Source: Sistotremastrum niveocremeum HHB9708 (lineage: Eukaryota > Basidiomycota > Agaricomycetes > Sistotremastrales > Sistotremastraceae). Taken from it: a DNA stretch of 49,895 nucleotides. Made by a program: the position numbers and the translations under genes. The first letter of the stretch is position 1; every line of letters starts with the position of its first letter. The DNA lies in contig KV419467.1 of NCBI GenBank assembly GCA_001630475.1, positions 6,139-56,033 on the forward strand, read 5' to 3'. The notes below the pieces were generated by a model. That model was not told the origin of the DNA and searched no databases. It saw only the letters and a program-made list of their open reading frames with translations. Of this stretch, positions 35,920 to 47,125 are shown in pieces.

Positions 35920-38064
35920 CTATGATACAGTCGATGACGAACTCCCACTCTCTTCCTCTCCCCTCCTCACAACACGCCTCTGCAACATCCTCTTCTCACT
36001 CCTCATCCTCTCACTCTCCTTCACTCCAAATCCATTCTGGAACACATTCGTCACCTACACCGCATCGAACGATCAACATCAATACCTTACATCACGAAAA
36101 GGGGAAGGGAAGGGGGACGTACCTCTTCTAAAGAAAGTCCAGCAGTTTCGGGATAACACGCGAGACAGAAAGCGAAGCCTAGGAAACAAAGTCCTCCGTA
36201 TAGACCGAATGCGCCGGATGGTGTGATGGCTGCCATGAGTGAGAGATAGGTTGATCCGATGAGGAGGTTGCAAGCCCAATTCGTTGTGGTTGATAACGAC
36301 GTTCCTATTCCGCGCACTATTCACGAACGTCAGCTCAGCGTGAGGAGGGAAGGAGGGAAGGAGGGGAGAGGGCGTACCTTCGAGAGCGAATAATTCGCCT
36401 TGTTGCCAGGGGACGTTACCGACACCCGTAGCGTACGAAGCTACGTAGATGATCATAGACACCAACACGAGCGCAGACCATTTCGTCGAATATTGCGCTC
36501 CGTCCACTAACACACCGCCCGTATCTTTCGTCAAGACTACACCTCCATCAATATCTGCTCTAGAGCGCTGAAGGAGGGAGGGACGTACAATGGAAAGATA
36601 TAGCAGCGAGTGTCAAACCAAGAACCATACCAGGTGATGAATAAAGCATGATCCGCCTCCGACCGATCATATCGATGTATTTGAGTGCGACGAGTGTAAA
36701 GAGGAAATTCGTGCCTGCTATTATTAGGCCTACGGCTGTGGGTTGGTTGAAGCCTATTGATTTGAAGAGGGTTGCGGAGTAGTACACTGTTTTGTTGGGT
36801 TCGTTAGTGGCGTTGAAGGAGGAGAGGGGGGAGGCGTACTGAGGGTGTTGAAGCCTGAGAGTTGTTGGAATGCTTGAAGACCGCATGCGATAACTAGTAA
36901 TTGATGAGTGAAGAACGACAGGAAGAATATGGGTGACGTACTTAAGGCACGGCGGTTAACAGGTTCGATAAACATCGACCGTATCCTCTGCACCAACGTC
37001 GTACCCTCCGATATCCGCACACTCTGCAAAACAGCCGCACGCAGAACCTCAACTTTCATCACAACCTGCTCCTCACTCGCATGGGCATATATCCTCCCCA
37101 ACACACCCCTCGCCCTATCCATCCTCCCCTTCCTAATCAATATCCTCGGACTCTCCGGTAAAAAGACCAGAAAAACCAACTGGAGCGCAGCAGGAACAGC
37201 ACCAAGACCAACCATCCACCTCCACCCTCCTCTCATATTCTCAAACGCCGCTCCAATCCCATAAGCAACGACCTGTCCTCCAGTAATCGCCACAACCGTA
37301 AGCACAACCATCCGACCTCTCAAGCGCGTCGGACTCAATTCTTGGATATATAAAGGAGCGATGCAAGATGCCAGTCCTACGCCGAGGCCGATGAGGAAGC
37401 GGCCTGCGATCATTGCGCGGACGGTGTGGGAGAGTGATTGGGCGATGGCGCCGAAGATGAATATTAGGTCTGCGAGGGATATGACGGGTTTACGGCCTGA
37501 GTAGTCGGAGAGGATGCCGGAGATGAGACTGCCTATTAAGGCACCTAGTGTCGTTGCGGAAGTGATTAGCTCCTTCAAAATGCGTCAGCGATGGTTGATT
37601 CGGGAAGGATTGAATGTACCTTTTGCAGAGATGAGAGTTCGGATCCTGGGGCACCGAGATCATCGCCGATAGTCACTAATGCGCCTGAGATCACTCCAGT
37701 ATCGTATCCTACAAAACGATCAGCAAAAGTAGAGCATGGGAATATAGCACATACCGAAAAGTAGCCCAGAAATGCTACACGCAAAAGCCAACAACCAAAC
37801 GAACCTCGTCGTCCTCTCCTCTCCCTCAACAATAACAGCCGTCTCCGAAATCCCACCAAGCGCAATATCCCTTTGCACCTCATCCGCCAACTTATTCGCT
37901 TGAATATTCCCACTGGCATCATCTTCGACTTGACCGTTCACGTCGGTGGGAGGATGTTGGTCAATCATCGTATAGCTCGTCGTAGGATTCGACAGTGAAG
38001 AGAATATGTTCCGGATGTCGTCCCATTTCCATTTGAAAGAAGACGATGTCTGTGGAGATGGCAT
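35920..38064 (-). CDS. MFS sugar transporter, myo-inositol-transporter-like
   Basis: Probable plasma-membrane proton-coupled importer with 12 membrane segments. Eight exons (37755-38064, 37620-37708, 36942-37572, 36840-36893, 36589-36786, 36378-36536, 36123-36316, 35920-36054) join in frame to 589 aa, with introns of 46-68 nt. Sugar-porter marks are LLFGYDTGVISGALV near residue 100, LSDYSGRKP, LPESPR, QQLSGFNTLMYYSATLF, DMIGRRRIM and a C-terminal PETAGLSLEE. The phrases ITGGQVVAYGI and EVRGIGTSLSTTTNWACNL resemble fungal inositol carriers, so inositol is the likeliest substrate but this is inference. The cytosolic N-terminus is long (about 90 residues), and the tail is charged (RRGEEESGSSSS). 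It is transcribed away from array unit R1. Confidence 0.9.
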
Positions 38065-38576
38065 GTGCCCCAAAAGAAGCCTGGAGAAAAATTCACTGTA
38101 CACGGCACATCGGCGAAAATTTTAGGGGAAAAAGATGTAGGCCGACCTTGAGCGGAATATTTATGTCCTACAAGACTCTTGTTCGTGGCCTTTGACCCAT
38201 CAAGTGAAGCCGGACGCTAGCCATGCGTCGTCGTGTGCGTTGAGGAGACAAGCGCCCAGACTAAACACGTGGAAGATGACTTCGACTTCACTTCGCCATT
38301 ATGTCCGCTTCAATATTTTCTTTCTCCTAACTTACGCATGCCAGCCAGCGGACAAGCTTGGACGACGATTCAACTCAATATGGATCTTTTAGCTCTTGAT
38401 ATGGACCTGCCCATCTCAGATCTCACAGCACTGCAGATCTCGATCCTCGGAATTCCCTTCGTCGATTCCTTCCGATTGACACCTGGGCGTTCTCTCCTTG
38501 GTTCTCTCGTTCCGAATCCTTCCTGGACCCACATCCCGTCTCGATTGAATTCTCCGATGCTCAAAGACACTTCGGG

Positions 38577-38715
38577 ATCGCCAAGAACATCTCTAAAAAT
38601 AAATCCAGCAGCTCTACCTGTCGATCGGAATTCTTGGGATCGTGGTCTTCCGAGTCGACACATCTACTTCCTCGCAGTATAAAAGGACGAGAAATCCGAA
38701 GGCTTTCCCCCATCT
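38577..38715 (+). promoter_or_regulatory. Array promoter of R1
   Basis: A variant box ATCGCCAAG (38577-38585), TATAAAA (38678-38684), CTTTCCCCCATCT (38703-38715), then TTCTTGATT at 38758-38766. Confidence 0.7.
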
Positions 38716-38893
38716 AATCCCATCTCACCGCCATCTAGGATGGTGAAGTTACGGCGCTTCTTGATTATCATCCGTACAACTATGCAAATCCAAGGCGGAC
38801 GTCCTTCTACTCTCTTTAAACCTCCCGTGGTCGCATGCGTATCTAGGTCGTCTCGGTCGCACTATTCCGCAGTCCGATGGTCTACTGCATGAG

Positions 38894-39638
38894 ATGATTG
38901 TAGTGAGCGGTCTACAGACGGATCTTGACCTTTCTAACGTGATGTTGTGAGTCATCCTTTGCCTTTGTACATCGCATGTGTTTAATAGCCCGACAAAGAT
39001 GTTTTCGCCAAAGACCAGAGTCATCCTATCAGGGTCTCCTGGTGAGTCAATCCCCATTTTCTTCGCCGTACCTCCTTTGAATACCTTTTGTTAGCGAAAT
39101 GGAAGCACGTCGAAGCCTCGAAGGGACTTGACTCACTTGTGATCGATGTCCGGTATGTTTCCCGACTCAACTGACGCTTTTCATTTCTTTCTCACTTCAG
39201 CGCGCAAGCGTTGGAATGCGGTTTCAATACTGGCCTTAATTCCTCAAGAATCGATGTGAGTCCCCCCAACGCCTTCGACTATCCCCAAATCTGACTCCGC
39301 CAATTCAGGTGCTTTTGTCGTCTTTGCGTCATCTACCACGTGTACCCGGACACGCACGACGTTCACAGCAACCCAGCAACTCTTCTTCGTCGTCCAAATC
39401 ACTCCCGTTAGTTCTCCGATATGTGTCGGAGACTGGGACAGAGTCAGTATCTATCGCTCATTCTTCCGAGATACAATATTCTCATCCTCTTGTTTTCAGT
39501 GAGTATATATACGGGAACAGCCCTCAATTCCTATGTAGCGGGTATCCTGACACCGTGACTGTGACGCGTAAGTTCGGAGGCAAGGAGCGAATGGGTTTGG
39601 GGTCGATGCAAGGCTGGATGTTGAGGTTATACAAGTGA
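38894..39638 (+). CDS. Array unit R1, novel family protein, 182 aa, five exons
   Basis: First unit of the right array. Exons 38894-38946, 38989-39041, 39095-39152, 39201-39255 and 39309-39638 join in frame; donors are GTGAGT, GTGAGT, GTATGT and GTGAGT. Start ATGATT matches L2, L3 and L5. Exon 2 begins PTKMFSP (PTRSSAP in R2). Exon 3 ends SKGLDSLVIDVR, exon 4 has ALECGFNTG, and exon 5 has a Ser-rich stretch, then SPQFLCSGYPDTVTVT and MQGWMLRLYK. No signal peptide, membrane segment or known domain is visible from this start. An upstream ATG at 38739 is in another frame. The TTTTGTTCTGAAATA 3' motif lies at about 39723-39738. Function unknown. Confidence 0.68.
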
Positions 39639-39786
39639 GGGCCCCGACATGATCACATACAAAGTGAACAAACTCAATGATCTCTATGTTCTTTGTAAAT
39701 ATTTCGGTTGGTTAATATATTGTTTTTGTTCTGAAATAGCCGCCTGAATGCATTTGCGTTCAGTGATTCTTACGAAACTGTAACGT

Positions 39787-39801
39787 GTTATGTAACGTCA
39801 C
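39787..39801 (+). promoter_or_regulatory. Unit-boundary palindrome between R1 and R2
   Basis: GTTATGTAACGTCAC, about 50 bp after the R1 3' motif and 545 bp before the R2 TATA box. Confidence 0.62.
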
Positions 39802-40237
39802 CGGAAATCGACCATCACCTCAACACCCTCTGTCAACTCTCTCAACGTGTACTTGTCTATCTGCAACATGATACGCCTACCATCACTCCATCCTAGCAAG
39901 TGCTCCGACTCTTCAACTTTCCGAATATCTCACCACAGAAAATTACGGCCGGGTGTACCGAGACTGTCATCCAAGAAGCAACAGCGGCGACATCTCGATC
40001 CGCTGCTCGTCCATCTTAGCCTGATATCTAGTCTCCCGAATCTGGGACGATCGAGCGCTCATCGTCTTCTCCGTGAACTGCATAGTGACAGGATCGTCGT
40101 GGTCCTCGATCGTCGGAACTACCTTCTTCAATTTGTGCCCTTCAAATCCGAGTCTTGGCATTCCTCCTCCCCCGTCTCCGAAACCTTCCTGATAGGATGT
40201 CTCAGTTCACTCCGCCGATACTCGAAGAGTCTTCCTG

Positions 40238-40370
40238 ATTGCCAAGCATATTCTCAAAATATTCTGGGTTCTCAATCTGTCAATCGAGATTCTGGCGATC
40301 GCGATTTGCGACGTCTCTGCTTCCTCGTAGTATAAAGGAACGCGAAATCAGGGAGACTGTCCCCCATCTA
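40238..40370 (+). promoter_or_regulatory. Array promoter of R2
   Basis: Box ATTGCCAAG (40238-40246), TATAAAG (40332-40338), CCCCCATCT (40362-40370), then TTTCTTGATT at 40412-40421. Confidence 0.7.
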
Positions 40371-40526
40371 ATCCCATCTCCCCACTATCTGGTCTGCCTG
40401 ACGCACTCCGCTTTCTTGATTCTCCTTTGCACATGTAGTTCATTGCGACCCGGGGTCTTCCTCCTCTCATCCAGCTTCCCGTCGCACACGTACTCTGGCT
40501 GTCTCCGCCCTACTTCCGAGGACCAT

Positions 40527-41354
40527 ATGTTCTCTTGCTCGACCTGGATGTATCGACAGGGGTATAGACCGATCTTAAGCTTGTGTATGTTTCTGTCATG
40601 AGTCATAGGTTCTCGTTCTAGCTTTGATACTTATGACAGCCCGACAAGATCATCTGCTCCAAATTCGGTGTCGTTTTCTTGGCGGATCCTTGCTGCTGTG
40701 CTAGCCTTTGATGCTTACGGTGAGTCATTCCCGTCCTCTTCATTTTTCCATATCTCCATTTATCTGATTTGAACTTACCTAAAAGCTCATTAATTCTGCC
40801 GCCGTAGGCTTCAGCATACAAGACCCCGAACGTCCTCGGAGGGACCTGAGAATGATGTTCCGTTCGTAATCCAACTTGAGACGCTCAATAATTCTCTCTG
40901 ACGTCAGCACAACAGGGAAAAAAATGCGGGTTCATTCCTATACCCAAACTCTCCCCTATATTCGTGAGTACATACATTATCTTGGACAATGCTCGACACT
41001 GACGACGACGAGGCAGGCAGTCTGGAGCTTGACTGCCCTCCTCTAACTGTGTCCTGCTTCGTTCGGCCGCAGCTGAATCATCATTCTCTCCGTCATTCGA
41101 ATCAGTCTCATGCACACAGCGACATTTTGGACAAAGTCGCCAAGAGTTAGTTTATTTCACCCATTTTGAGCTTTACAGCATTCTCATCCGAACTTTTCAG
41201 TGAGTGCAGGTTCGAGGCGAGCGCTAAATCGGTCAGCAGGGAGTGTGCTGGACGCGCCGCCTTCATGCTAAATCTCGAAACGCATTTCAACACGGTGTTC
41301 CAGTCCATCATGATCCTGAATACTCAAGTCCGAAAAGTCTGGGAATCGACATGA
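40527..41354 (+). CDS. Array unit R2, novel family protein, 184 aa, six exons
   Basis: Parallel to R1. Exons 40527-40582, 40640-40719, 40808-40865, 40908-40963, 41017-41145 and 41179-41354 join in frame. Exon 3 is 58 nt, exactly as in R1, with the same phases. Exon 2 begins PTRSSAP and exon 6 has ELFSECRF (LVFSEYIY in R1). Exon 4 is 56 nt instead of 55: seven A residues (40918-40924) shift its frame. In the other frame it would read GKKCGF, like ECGF of R1. The shifted frame stays open into exon 5. The last intron (33 nt) is shorter than usual, which weakens the 3' model. The start codon choice follows alignment with R1. A 3' motif lies at about 41425-41441. Confidence 0.58.
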
Positions 41355-41536
41355 GAATGTTTGATATTGAAGGTTGTGACGATCTCTTTGTTGTTTTGGG
41401 GTATCTTGCTTGGATAATATAATGTTTTTTGTTCAGAAATTGCGACACCCGCATGAGAAAGATATACCAACGAAGAACGGAAAGTTGATGGTACTGGCTC
41501 GACCGAACCAACAAAGTGATGACAACGTGTGCCGAA

Positions 41537-41554
41537 CGCGTTACATAACGTCAC
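41537..41554 (+). promoter_or_regulatory. Unit-boundary palindrome between R2 and R3
   Basis: CGCGTTACATAACGTCAC, the right-array copy most like those of the left array. Confidence 0.65.
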
Positions 41555-42318
41555 GGAATCTCATCCTCGACGGTCTCTCAATCACTCGCTCAACTGGTTC
41601 TTATGAGTCTCAGTCGCGCATCCACGTCTCAGGAGATGTGAATGGGTCATATCATCGCAAAATCGGGTCTGATTGTGCGAGAATAGGTCTCCTCAGTAAA
41701 TTACTACTAGATGCACCGCGACACCAAGTTCCGAGGAAGAGCGGTGACATCTCGATCTGCTCCTCGTCCCTCCCAATCTGACACCGTTCCTCCGAACCTC
41801 GGACGATCGAGCGCTGATCGTCCTCTCCGAAAACGACTTCTCAAATGAATCCTCGCTGCCAATCTCGATCTCGATCGTCGGAACTTTCTCCTTCGCTGTT
41901 CCCCTTTGATCTCTTGGTCTTCCTTCTCTCCGAGTCCTTTTTGATCTTATACAATGTAAGATGTCGATAATTCCGCCGATGCTCAGACACTCTTCACAAT
42001 TGCCAAGCCCATTTCTAAATATATTTCCCGCGTTCCATCTGTCAATCGAGTTTCTCGCAATCGCAATTTTCGACGCGTCTACTTCCTCGATTCGCTCCTC
42101 GTTCATCGCGATCTGACATTCTTCCTCCCGAATCAACCATGATCGAGCGCTGATCATCCTCTCCGTGAATTGCTTCTTGGAATAGATCGGCGGGCACCCT
42201 CTCGATCTTCGGAACTCCCGCCATTCATCCCTCTTCACCCGCGCAGCTTCCTTCTCTTCTGCGTTCCGATTCCTCCCAGGTCCCACATGATCGCCCCGAT
42301 GCCCAGAAGTCGTCCCGA

Positions 42319-42440
42319 ACGCCAAGACCATCTCTGAAAATAGCTCTCATCTGTCGATCGAGGCTGACAGCATCCGATCGGCTTTCGCTCTCGTTCCTCA
42401 CTTATAAAAGGACGAGGGATCCTACGACTTTCCCCCATCT
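42319..42440 (+). promoter_or_regulatory. Array promoter of R3
   Basis: A variant box ACGCCAAG (42319-42326), TATAAAAG (42403-42410), CCCCCATCT (42432-42440), then TTTCTTGTTTT at 42483-42493. Confidence 0.7.
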
Positions 42441-42736
42441 ACTCTCATCTACATCCCATCTGATAACATCCCAAACTTGCGGTTTCTTGTTTTATCTTTC
42501 CCTCTATGATGTACTTGAGCATCGATTTTTTGAGTTCACTTTGTGCTGCTGCCCTTTCACACTCCGGTCGCCGTCGACAAGGGCAAATACTCTGGTACTT
42601 CCGTCGAACTTCACATCTTACGTATGTAGTCTTCTTTCTGCGTCGTTTAGCCTCTCTCACGGCGTGGTACGTTCTAATTCTTCACGACAATTGTTGGCTT
42701 TTCTGATGCTGAGATGAAAGCATCATTGGTATCAAG

Positions 42737-43380
42737 ATGAATTCTGGGGTTGACTATCTCAACGCTCTTGCCAGTGCGTTAGATGAACGACACTCAATAT
42801 CCTCTTATACTCATGAATGCCTCCCATAGAGTTTTGAGTGAACTGGCATGCCAGTGGGCTCTAGCGTTGCGAAGGATCGTAAGTCAATCCGTTTTCCTCT
42901 CAATCCCAATTCTCATCGAAGCGCAATAGGATTCGCATTTCTTGTACTTGAGCGCTTCTGCAAGTGGGGAAGATGTCATGTCCCGTACGTGACGACCTTC
43001 ATTGAATCCCCATTCTCTTGAACTAAATCACGCCTCCTTTGCTTCCGCGCAGATTGGATGATATCTGACATCGGCTTTCATCTTATGGTGAGCGATCAAA
43101 GCGTATAGGTTAATTTTTATCATATATCTCATGTTAATGAACGCTGATGTTGCTCGAGACAGTAGGTATTGTTTCTCTCGATCGCAAATCTTTCATAAAC
43201 CCCCGCGCAGCTTTGGCAATGGATCCGCATCCCCATATTCACGGCCTACTCAAAGGAATCGCTTGTGGCGAATTTTATCCTGTGATGCAGACGGTGAGCA
43301 TTTTTTTTGCTGTTACATCTCTCTACAGTGGTGCTGACCTGATCGGCCTCAGGATGTTTGAACGTACGATTCAAGTTTGA
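42737..43380 (+). CDS. Array unit R3, family gene (exon phases inconsistent)
   Basis: ATGAAT at 42737 is the likeliest start by position. Recognisable exons include one ending ASASGEDVMSR in phase 2 (compare ASKGLDSLVIDVR of R1), a short one with DIGFHL (compare ECGFNT), and a late one with KGIACGEFYPVMQT (compare FICSNEF of L4). The C-terminal open frame ends at 43380. Joining the GEDVMSR exon to the next one in its expected phase gives a stop, so either a junction is misplaced or the gene has a frameshift. A TTTTGTTCTGAAATA 3' motif lies at 43562-43576. Function unknown. Confidence 0.38.
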
Positions 43381-43659
43381 GAGTTGGATCTCACGAAACG
43401 TAGGCGGTATTGGAGGACGTTGAATGCACGAGATTCGTGCTTCCATCGATGTCGGTGAGAAGCCTCTATGATGTTGCGAGGGTGTGTGCGGTATGAGAAA
43501 GTGAGGGTGGTTGTTTGTTTCCGATTTGGATAGAAGTATCTCTTGGGTTAATAAAAATCATTTTGTTCTGAAATACCGAACGAGTGAACGCGCAGGAACA
43601 TTCTCAGCGTACAGTGCTTTACAAGAAAAAAAAAACCCCCCCGGGAGAGGAAATACAGT

Positions 43660-43676
43660 GTGATGTCACGTCACGC
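43660..43676 (+). promoter_or_regulatory. Unit-boundary palindrome between R3 and R4
   Basis: GTGATGTCACGTCACGC, preceded by a poly-A then poly-C run at about 43625-43642. Confidence 0.6.
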
Positions 43677-44423
43677 CAGCTATTTTCTCCCTTGCCTCCA
43701 ACTTGCCTCAGCCTGCTTGCCTGTGCGCCGAGCTCTTTCTCGCGACCCGCAACGTGTTGCAGTTCACCACTAGGATGGAGGCAATCAAAGCCTACGACTG
43801 CGCCAGGGGATGATGCCCAAAGTCCAGCTGGATCTCAAGTTTAACCGTAGCAAATCGGCTCCTCGTCAGTCAGGTCTCCGAGACCATGGACGATAGCAGA
43901 TGAGGACGATTGAGTATAGACGGGCTGCGGTGCGTCCCTTCTAATCAATTCCCATATGTATCATAATAACTATCATTGTCTCAACTACGTGCACAGGTTG
44001 CGAGATTGACTTGCAAATGGTTTGCTGGCGTTGGTGACCAACTATCACTCCGATTCCACCGCCGAACAACCAGATCCGTCGTAGATCTCTCGATCCTTCA
44101 GCTCTTCTCTCCGATCACACCGGATCGATCGCTCCCCATCTTATTTGCATAAAGTTCCGCCCGATCTTCAACAACGTCGATCGTCGATCGTCGGAAGTCT
44201 CAACACGGAAACGGAATACGTTTCTGTCGATCCTCCGATTTCCACGCAATCAAGAACATCTTCGACATCGAATCCGTGTGCTGCAGCTTCTTTATCCTCC
44301 CGATTCTTTCCTCCATGAACTGAGACGCGATCCCATCTCGATGCCAAGCCCTTGCCAAATATAGCTATCCATCGATTCTGTCCCGATCTGTACGCGTCAA
44401 ATCTGCTTCTATCGCCCTTGAAG

Positions 44424-44528
44424 ATGCCAAGAATGTCTCGGAAAGTGTCAACCGATTTCTCCCGTCCTACGATTTTCATCCCCTCGCAGGATATAAAGCC
44501 CAGTGCTTCGGAGGACGTTCCCCCATCT
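44424..44528 (+). promoter_or_regulatory. Array promoter of R4
   Basis: ATGCCAAG (44424-44431, with another copy at 44341-44348), TATAAAG (44492-44498), CCCCCATCT (44520-44528), then TTTCTTGACT at about 44575-44584. Confidence 0.7.
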
Positions 44529-44557
44529 ACCCCACATCTCTCTGTATCTAGGTTAAC

Positions 44558-45427
44558 ATGGCATGCACGCTCTCTTTCTTGACTCGATACGCTCTTCCTG
44601 CCACATCTATCTACATCTTCTCTTCCTGCTCTACCGTTGGATGTTAGAACTATGGGGTGAACTCAATGCATTCGGCGTACTACTCGTTCTTCTCCTGTCA
44701 TGACAACCTCTGCCCTGCACTTGGCTCAGTCACAAATGCCAACTAATCCCTCATCGGTCTTGATTCGGCCGCCTGCGCTGTGAGTAACCTTATCCTATCA
44801 ATTTTCCAGCGATTCTGAGAGTGGCTTAGATTTTATGTGGCCACAGAAAAGCCTCCCGATGTGGCAGTGCTCTGAAACGAGGTGCGTATTAATGCCATCA
44901 TTATCTGGATCTGCCCGCGCTCACTCCCTTCTCGAAAGCACCCTTCTCATATGCGAATGCGTTTGCTTCGCTCACGCCCACAGTAAGTCCCAATGTCTCT
45001 TTCCGTTTTCTCCTTCGCTATTGATTGACCTTACTGTACCCAGTTTGCCGTCCAGTGTAGTCGTCATGCTGCTTCTACTGCTAGTTCGTCCCAATGAGGA
45101 TATCGAAACCATTGGAAGCTGTCAGAAGTAAGTCTTGATCTTGAAAATCTCCAACTAATATTGAATTGCACTCCATAGGCACTGATGCACGCCCTGATGA
45201 CCGTTACATGAACATTTTTCAATGTTTTGGTACCTTCTGTAAGTTTCTCCGTTGCGTCGAGAGTTCGAAATCTGATATTATATTCTGAAGGTCGTTAGGG
45301 AAGTCGCAGTCACCGTCAAATCTGGGGGGGAGAAGCTATTCACCGGTTCTATAAATTGTACGTTTTAATTTGCTCGGACCTTCAAATGATACGAGAGAAA
45401 ATCTATCTTAGTTCAGAGATGTTAGAC
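44558..45427 (+). CDS. Array unit R4, family gene (approximate extent)
   Basis: A series of well-formed donors and acceptors marks small exons between the promoter and about 45427. One exon contains MNIFQCFGTF, and another EVAVTVKSGGEKLFTGS, comparable to TVTVTRKFGGKERMGLGS in R1. These do not join in one open frame in my hands. The ATG at 44558 (MACTLSFLTRYALP) is placed like the upstream ATG of R1, not like the ATGATT start, so the true start is unknown. A TTTTGTGTCTGAATTA 3' motif lies at 45605-45620. Possibly a damaged copy. Confidence 0.35.
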
Positions 45428-45722
45428 GTGGGTCAACACCGATGGTACCCCTCCGTTGGAACTTTGTCATGACGTCGCTGAAGTTTGGCAAGTCGAGTGT
45501 ATGAGCTTCCTTCGCCGTAAGGAGTGCTATTTGCATATTGAAACTGCAGCGAAGTTCGAGTTCAAATCTGTAGCGCAGATCTGGCATTTTGAATATATAT
45601 TCTCGTTTTGTGTCTGAATTATCTCGGCTCCCCTTCTAGGAACTGATCTCATCGCTTCAAGTACAGATTCGGCTGCCGCTGAATTCAACAAAGCGAGCAT
45701 GCCGACTATCTCAGTCACGGTC

Positions 45723-45737
45723 GCGTTATGTCACGCG
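45723..45737 (+). promoter_or_regulatory. Unit-boundary palindrome between R4 and R5 (degenerate)
   Basis: GCGTTATGTCACGCG, a shortened copy about 100 bp after the R4 3' motif. Confidence 0.5.
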
Positions 45738-46303
45738 GCCACGTACTCTTTTCCTTCGCCTCATCCAACGCCTTCCACCATCTCAAAAGCTCAGACTCTC
45801 CAGACGAAATGCGTAATCACAAATCATACGTTGTCCGTCTTTGATGCAAAGTCCGACTCTCTGAGAAGATTAATGTCCGTTGAACAAGCCGACCATCGCT
45901 CAGGGCAATCTAAGTGAAGTGAACTGAGCTTCATCCTCGATCCTCACTTCTCCCCTTGACATCTCTCTCGATCACCCGCCTCCTATCGCGAAGCCCATGT
46001 GATCGAGCGCCTTCCATCTTCTCCAGGAAGCCAATTGATAATTGATCGGCACGTCGATCACTTCGATTGTCGGAGGAATCCACTATCTCTCTGTGGACCC
46101 GCCGATCGTCAAGTAATCGTGAGTGTCTTCTGAGTGGATAATTCAGTACTACAGGTATGTCATCCTCCCGAATGCTTCTTCCATAGACTGAACTGCGCTC
46201 CCAGCTCGATGCCAAACTCCTGGCGATTTTAATCCCGTTGTACACTCTTCTCCGATCTGCTCGGGATTCAACTGAGTCTGTCGATCTCCGGAACTCGCGA
46301 TGG

Positions 46304-46442
46304 ATGCCAAGAACTTATCGGGAAGTCTCTTCCGCATCCCTCCGTCCCTTGCATTACCCGCCGATTTTGCCTCTCGAGCTCAAGCTCTCAACGTATAAAA
46401 GGAGACACGAAGCGTTCGCATTCTCTCATCTCTCCCCCATCT
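46304..46442 (+). promoter_or_regulatory. Array promoter of R5
   Basis: ATGCCAAG (46304-46311; a similar ATGCCAAA at about 46211), TATAAAAG (46394-46401), CCCCCATCT (46434-46442), then TTCTTGGATT at 46476-46485. Confidence 0.7.
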
Positions 46443-46526
46443 TTCCCTATCTATCCAGTCGATAATTCCCCCTCCTTCTTGGATTGACAATCAAAACATC
46501 AACTTCCTCCGTTTTCTTTCTTGCGA

Positions 46527-47125
46527 CATGCGCTCCCATCTGCCTTTCGCATTTCTATGCTCCCTCATTCTCGACGCTACGTAAAAGACTCGATACGACG
46601 CGACTCATGAACATCACTTCGTCCTTTCGGAGTGTGTCCTTTCCCAAGCGATAGGACAAGTGTATGCGTGAAGTCGGTGTTCTAAGGGCCGATGCATCGC
46701 CTGTGAGTTCTTTTCCTCTTTCCTTTCCTCCAACGATATCTAATACCGATCAGATCTTCATGTTCAATCCTGTCGCTAGGAAGCATCCAGGTTGTCTCCA
46801 TATCCCGGTATGTATTATCTCGACCCACATCTTCGCGTCCTGACTTCTTCCTTTTCAAAGTCACCACTTCCGCCACGCAGCAGGACTGAGAAGGCCTCTT
46901 CATTAAAGTGAGTCTCCGGATCCCCTTTCTAATCTCTTGTTTGGTCCCTAGATCATTTGTGTATTCCCAGGTGGGGAACCTCCTCGTGTCCAAAGGACCT
47001 CTCTGTGAGTTTTCTTGTTATTTGGAAGGGCCGACTTATTGATCATTCCCTTATTGCGCCAGGTGGTTGCATTCGGAGGAAAGCAGACAGTCCGTATACG
47101 AGTGAGGGTCATGCTTCTTCGGTGA
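46527..47125 (+). CDS. Array unit R5, family gene (approximate extent)
   Basis: At least five small exons are bounded by GTGAGT or GTATGT donors and CAG acceptors. The last (47063-47125) reads VVAFGGKQTVRIRVR and stops, comparable to KFGGKERMG near the end of R1. The first part could not be placed in one open frame, and the start given is the first ATG after the promoter, uncertain. The 3' motif TTTTGTGCCTGATATA lies at 47692-47707, and the boundary palindrome follows at 47847. Confidence 0.35.

Noticed and set aside
40332-40601. Translation of R2 from the long frame that is open before the TTTCTTG element, with a non-AUG start
   Set aside because: The frame extends upstream of the TATA box without an ATG, and alignment with R1 places the start at the later ATG; non-AUG initiation cannot be excluded but is not needed.
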